DNA of 8,711 nucleotides from CAYQQO01 sp964420115 (GTDB lineage Bacteria; Patescibacteriota; Minisyncoccia; Portnoybacterales; UBA2143). Below the pieces are notes generated by a model that was not told where the DNA came from, made no database searches, and saw only the letters and a list, made by a program, of their open reading frames with translations. Shown here piece by piece: positions 6,123 through 8,711 of this stretch (position 1 is the first letter of the stretch; every line of letters begins with the position of its first letter). Location of the stretch: contig CAYQQO010000026.1 in the NCBI GenBank assembly GCA_964420115.1, positions 1-8,711 on the forward strand, given 5' to 3'. A program made the translations under genes and the position numbers.

Positions 6123-6877
6123 ATTTTTTGAACAATTATATAATTCAAAAATCCCAAGCCCAGCCGACCTAATCTCTTCTCTATAAAAGATGGAAAGATA
6201 TTAGAGCCAAGCACGAAATCAAAATGTTTACAAGAAACCAATTTATCGTTCGGGAAAAGTCCTCTATACAAATCTATCATTTTCTTAATTGTAATATGCC
6301 TTTCCGAACCCTTGCCAAATTTGATCCATATTCTTATCAAATCAGGAGAAAAGAAATTCGGCGCGGCGATAAAAATATGTCCATTAGGCATAGCAACTCT
6401 TCTCATTTCAGACAAAATCTGCTTTATTCCATTATCATTAAAATGCTCTATAAGTCCAGATAAACAAACTAAATCGTATTTATTATCTTCTACTGGAAGA
6501 TTCTCGGCATTGCCTTTTATGGTTTTTATCGATTCTGTCCCAAATATCCATTTTGCGTATTCCAGAGCTGTATCATTATTATCTACAAGAGAGCATCGTA
6601 TCGCTGGAAATATTTTTCTAAAATAGAATCCTATCGCACAAGTCCCGCCAACCTCTAATATATTACGAGGATAGCCACTGATAGCTGTTCGGATTTCATC
6701 AACTAACCAGGTATAATATTTACGTTCGCCAGCATCCTTTATCTCGCGCGGAATAATATTAATATCTCTATCTCTTTTTTTCAAAGATTCCCATGCTGCC
6801 CATTCTTCTTTCTTGGTTTTTGCCCGAAAAACATAATCGTATATTTTTTCGATAATTTTCTTTTCTGAATCATCCAT
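6116..6877 (-). CDS. Class I SAM-dependent methyltransferase
   Basis: The 253-residue protein has a Rossmann-type methyltransferase core. Motif I is Leu-Glu-Val-Gly-Gly-Thr (74-79) followed by a glycine at 83. An acidic Asp99 at the end of strand 2 would bind the ribose of SAM. Gly-Asn-Ala-Glu-Asn-Leu-Pro (122-128) and Tyr-Asp-Leu-Val (134-137) follow, then Leu-Ile-Glu-His-Phe (142-146), as in the Methyltransf_11 type. The first 60 residues are helical and charged. It heads the operon with the glycosyltransferase, which it overlaps by 7 bases. Methylation of a sugar or of a glycan intermediate is therefore plausible, but lipid or small-molecule methylation is also possible. ATG 6877 has no Shine-Dalgarno sequence and a -10-like box seven bases away. 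Confidence 0.85.
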   Translation of the reverse strand: MDDSEKKIIEKIYDYVFRAKTKKEEWAAWESLKKRDRDINIIPREIKDAGERKYYTWLVDEIRTAISGYPRNILEVGGTCAIGFYFRKIFPAIRCSLVDNNDTALEYAKWIFGTESIKTIKGNAENLPVEDNKYDLVCLSGLIEHFNDNGIKQILSEMRRVAMPNGHIFIAAPNFFSPDLIRIWIKFGKGSERHITIKKMIDLYRGLFPNDKLVSCKHFDFVLGSNIFPSFIEKRLGRLGLGFLNYIIVQKIC

Positions 6878-6884
6878 ATAATAA

Positions 6885-6913
6885 ATATTACTATGAAATT
6901 ATTTTTTATTAAA
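6885..6913 (-). promoter_or_regulatory. Possible promoter of the methyltransferase operon
   Basis: On the minus strand TTTAAT (6913-6908) and TAATAT (6890-6885) are 17 bases apart, and the -10-like box ends seven bases before ATG 6877. Both hexamers are imperfect and the DNA is very AT-rich, so this is weak on its own. It fits the short -10 to ATG distance of the other gene starts. Confidence 0.3.
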
Positions 6914-6942
6914 CCTTCCCATCCACTAAAAACCACTAACAC

Positions 6943-7227
6943 CTATAACACCACAGAGCCCCTCGAGTCATAGACCCGAATAAATTGCGACGATAAATCG
7001 GTTTTTTCTTGTATCTTCGACCCCAAAATAACATTCCCGTATTTTTTGTTTATTGCCTGAATGCAGGCTACCAAAAGAGTCTTACCAAATAATCGCCTAT
7101 TTTGAACAGTCGGAAACGTGGAAATAATCTCGGCAAAAATTCTCTCGACCGCCTGAGGTAAAATGGAATCGTCAAACAATAGTTTTATCAAAAAGCGTCC
7201 TACTAAGAGAAAGGATGTATTAGGCAA
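6943..7227 (-). CDS. Small hypothetical protein, probably part of a split gene
   Basis: I do not recognise this 94-residue frame. It starts with TTG at 7227 (no in-frame ATG) and ends TAG at 6943. The first 20 residues are hydrophobic, followed by helical segments including a Gln-Ala-Val-Glu-Arg-Ile stretch (25-30). The C-terminal part has Ser-Ser-Gln-Phe-Ile-Arg-Val-Tyr-Asp (78-86), which looks like a folded domain end. No Shine-Dalgarno sequence precedes the TTG. The first codons overlap by 8 bases the end of another minus-strand frame (7348-7220). Removing one base from GGGGTTTT (7233-7226) would join the two into a protein of about 134 residues, so this may be the 3' part of a frameshifted gene. 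It does not match the family of any neighbour. Confidence 0.4.
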   Translation of the reverse strand: MPNTSFLLVGRFLIKLLFDDSILPQAVERIFAEIISTFPTVQNRRLFGKTLLVACIQAINKKYGNVILGSKIQEKTDLSSQFIRVYDSRGSVVL

Positions 7228-7348
7228 AACCCCGTATCAAGACCAAGTAATTTTCAATAGTTAATTCATTTTCTTTAGCTGCTTTACATCTTGCCTCTAT
7301 GGCAATCTTACTCATTCTAATTATTTGTTCTTGTGTTTTTTTATCCAT
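7220..7348 (-). CDS. Short 42-residue frame, likely 5' part of the split gene
   Basis: ATG 7348 opens a 42-residue frame ending TAA at 7222-7220. The peptide is charged and predicted helical: Lys and Gln rich at the start, an Ala-Arg-Cys-Lys-Ala-Ala helix in the middle, and a hydrophobic Tyr-Leu-Val-Leu-Ile end. A TTGACA element lies 47 bases upstream, with a moderate -10 element between. No known family is visible. It may be an independent small protein, or the start of the 6943-7227 gene separated by a one-base change. Confidence 0.35.
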   Translation of the reverse strand: MDKKTQEQIIRMSKIAIEARCKAAKENELTIENYLVLIRGFA

Positions 7349-7372
7349 AATTGTTTTGAAAATTTGAATATA

Positions 7373-7400
7373 AATATGAATAATTCCATTAGAGTGTCAA
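7373..7400 (-). promoter_or_regulatory. Minus-strand promoter for the small frames
   Basis: A perfect TTGACA (minus strand, 7400-7395) is followed after 16 bases by CATATT (7378-7373), a four-of-six match to TATAAT. The ATG at 7348 would have a leader of about 15-20 bases. It diverges from the plus-strand promoter at 7426-7454, so this spacer is a two-way start region. Confidence 0.45.
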
Positions 7401-7425
7401 CGATGTACCCGCCAATTACAAAGAC

Positions 7426-7454
7426 TTGTTAAGGCTATTTGGAAAAGCTATAAT
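7426..7454 (+). promoter_or_regulatory. Near-consensus promoter of the metallopeptidase gene
   Basis: TTGTTA (7426-7431) and a perfect TATAAT (7449-7454) are separated by exactly 17 bases. Nine bases separate the -10 box from ATG 7464, so the transcript would begin within about three bases of the start codon and be leaderless or nearly so. There is no Shine-Dalgarno sequence. The ACTTGTT block (7424-7430) is shared with the promoter at 465-471. Confidence 0.65.
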
Positions 7455-7463
7455 TGAATTGTC

Positions 7464-8366
7464 ATGAAAGTTAAATTTAAAATTCGCCTTACAAAATTAA
7501 CTAATTTTTTCTTTTTCCTAGCAAATCTTAGCGAGTGGCGGGTTTGGAATAGACACGAATACAATCAGGAATGGCTTAGACTAACGGGCAAACTGAGTTT
7601 AGAGGAAGAAAAAACACTTAACCAATTTTGCCAAGTCTTAAGAGATACATCAAAAAAAGAACCATTATTATATACTTTATTTTTCCAGCCAGACAGGAAA
7701 CTAATTTGGCCAAGCGCAAAGAAGAAACTCCACCCTCAAGACTATAATGCAGTTGAAAAAACGTTTAAGGTATTTCAAAAGAGATTCGATAAAATTTGGG
7801 ATAATTCAAGAGCAAAGAAAGTAAAAAAAGACTTTAAGCAATATATAAATAATTTTGAATACTCTGAATTAATATTACAAGATCTAGGGGATTTTTATTC
7901 TAAAGCACTTAGTAAAAAAGTAATCAATATTTTTTTAATCTTATTACCTATAAAAATAAAAACAGGCGGAGGAAGATATGATCCGAAAAATCAAGCGATT
8001 GTTCTCGAGGGGTCCCCTGCTCGATTGACATCTTTAAAGACTGTTGCAATTTTTTTCCATGAGCTAATCCATTTATACTTTGAAAAACCTTATTTCGAAA
8101 ATTTGCTAAACAAATACCAGATCAACTCATCAACAAAGTATCATATAAAAGAAGTTATTGCTGGGTCATTATTACCTAATGGTTATTTATCGCAAAAATA
8201 CTTCAAAAAATCTCTATGGAGAAATCAGAGTCAAAACCTGCCACTGACTCAAAAACTCTCTCTAAGATTAACGCCGACAGTAAAAAAATATTTTAGTTAC
8301 AACAAGAGAATAGATAAACCATTGATTCAAGAAGTTATTAAGCTCTATAGTCCATACCAAAGATAA
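7464..8366 (+). CDS. Putative HExxH zinc metallopeptidase, unassigned family
   Basis: The 300-residue protein has a clear zinc-binding motif, Phe-Phe-His-Glu-Leu-Ile-His (197-203). His199 and His203 are metal ligands and Glu200 is the catalytic base. Glu230 in Ile-Lys-Glu-Val-Ile-Ala-Gly (228-234) is a candidate third ligand 27 residues on, the gluzincin arrangement. The N-terminus has a short aromatic stretch (four Phe at 14-17), too short and too charged around it to be a good signal peptide. A helical, Lys-rich region (90-130) precedes the catalytic helix. No inhibitor or propeptide is seen. The substrate is unknown. It stands alone, diverges from the small frames and converges on a radical SAM gene. 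A structural, non-peptidase role of the motif is possible but less likely. Confidence 0.65.
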   Translation: MKVKFKIRLTKLTNFFFFLANLSEWRVWNRHEYNQEWLRLTGKLSLEEEKTLNQFCQVLRDTSKKEPLLYTLFFQPDRKLIWPSAKKKLHPQDYNAVEKTFKVFQKRFDKIWDNSRAKKVKKDFKQYINNFEYSELILQDLGDFYSKALSKKVINIFLILLPIKIKTGGGRYDPKNQAIVLEGSPARLTSLKTVAIFFHELIHLYFEKPYFENLLNKYQINSSTKYHIKEVIAGSLLPNGYLSQKYFKKSLWRNQSQNLPLTQKLSLRLTPTVKKYFSYNKRIDKPLIQEVIKLYSPYQR

Positions 8367-8385
8367 GCGTTCTGGTTCTAATATT

Positions 8386-8420
8386 AAAATGGCCAAGGAG
8401 TTTGCTCCTTAGCCATTTTT
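8386..8420. terminator. Bidirectional terminator between converging genes
   Basis: AAAATGGC (8386-8393) and AAGGAG (8395-8400) pair with CTCCTT (8405-8410) and GCCATTTT (8412-8419) around a TTTG loop, with one C-A mismatch. The A and T runs serve as tails on both strands. It follows the metallopeptidase stop by about 20 bases. It also contains the final codons and the TAA (8411-8409) of the minus-strand radical SAM gene. Confidence 0.85.
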
Positions 8421-8711
8421 GATTCTGCTCTCAATATGAAAAAAGAGAGCTTTCCTAATTTCGCACTCGGGAAAACCAGCATTGAATCTACCAGTGCTCA
8501 TCCATCTCTGGAAAGCGCATCCACCCCCGCATGCCATCAGCCATCTACACTTTTTACATTCCGTCTTCAACCCAGAAATCTTTTGGTATAGCGTTTTAGC
8601 TTTCCCGCTTTCTAGAATCTTTTGGAGTTTTTGATTCTTTATATTCCCCAAATGGGCTATTTCCCGCTTAAGGAAACGATTGCAGGTATAGACATCACCC
8701 AACTCATCTAT
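8409..8711 (-). CDS. Radical SAM protein, C-terminal SPASM domain (5' end missing)
   Basis: The frame is open to the window edge, so only the last 100 residues are visible. They match the SPASM cysteine pattern. Gly5 is followed by Cys10 in the GxxxxC step. Then come Cys52-x2-Cys55-x5-Cys61-x3-Cys65 with a Cys-Gly-Gly-Gly-Cys core, and a final Cys83 after a gap. In this family the domain binds two auxiliary iron-sulfur clusters, and such enzymes modify peptides, including ribosomally made natural-product precursors or sulfatases. The catalytic CxxxCxxC motif would be outside the window, so the radical SAM part is inferred from the domain. A TTG at 8702 is not a real start, because the reading frame and domain continue upstream. 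No precursor peptide gene is visible inside the window. Confidence 0.85.
   Translation of the reverse strand: MDELGDVYTCNRFLKREIAHLGNIKNQKLQKILESGKAKTLYQKISGLKTECKKCRWLMACGGGCAFQRWMSTGRFNAGFPECEIRKALFFHIESRIKNG

Noticed and set aside
7226..7232. A G-GGT-TTT heptamer in the 42-residue frame that fits the pattern of a -1 slippery site
   Set aside because: A -1 shift leads into a frame that stops about seven codons later, not into the 94-residue frame, which is in the +1 direction.

Overview
The window looks like a chromosomal piece of a small, AT-rich bacterial genome, most likely from the Candidate Phyla Radiation (Patescibacteria). This is an inference from four things: the tight gene packing, the style of the arginyl-tRNA synthetase, several genes whose -10 box lies only 7-9 bases before the start codon, and a cluster of the 'attctgagcgaagcgaagaatct' type of palindromic repeat. 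No 16S gene or other taxonomic marker is present. TGA is read as a stop.

Layout. Positions 1-500 hold no intact gene. They contain two strong perfect hairpins, three copies of the palindromic repeat in alternating orientation, and on the minus strand a cysteine-rich reading frame with no usable start codon. Next come three plus-strand genes: a short metallopeptidase-like remnant with a damaged HExxH motif (504-845), a nucleotidyltransferase of the DNA polymerase beta superfamily (911-1480), and an aldehyde dehydrogenase family protein (1446-2651) that overlaps the previous gene by 35 bases. A bidirectional hairpin terminator separates these from a minus-strand operon. That operon reads SAM-dependent methyltransferase (6877 to 6116), GT-A type glycosyltransferase-like protein (6122 to 4608), then argS (4571 to 2718).

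Upstream of the operon, also on the minus strand, lie two small overlapping frames (7348-7220 and 7227-6943) that may be one broken gene. Divergent from them is an unrecognised HExxH metallopeptidase (7464-8366) with a near-consensus promoter. It converges, across a second bidirectional terminator, on the 3' end of a radical SAM gene. Only the C-terminal SPASM domain of that gene is inside the window (8711 to 8409).

Functionally, argS is the one housekeeping gene. The methyltransferase and glycosyltransferase pair most likely modifies a surface glycan or other cell-envelope sugar. The nucleotidyltransferase and aldehyde dehydrogenase are probably translationally coupled and may share a pathway of unknown substrate. 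The most notable points are: near-identical promoter layout in front of the two metallopeptidase-like genes; a pattern suggesting leaderless transcripts; an aldehyde dehydrogenase with Asn at the usual general-base Glu position; a glycosyltransferase with a long insertion between its DxD and acceptor motifs; and a possible peptide-modification setting at the right edge (SPASM protein next to a metallopeptidase). None of these amounts to a proven new system.
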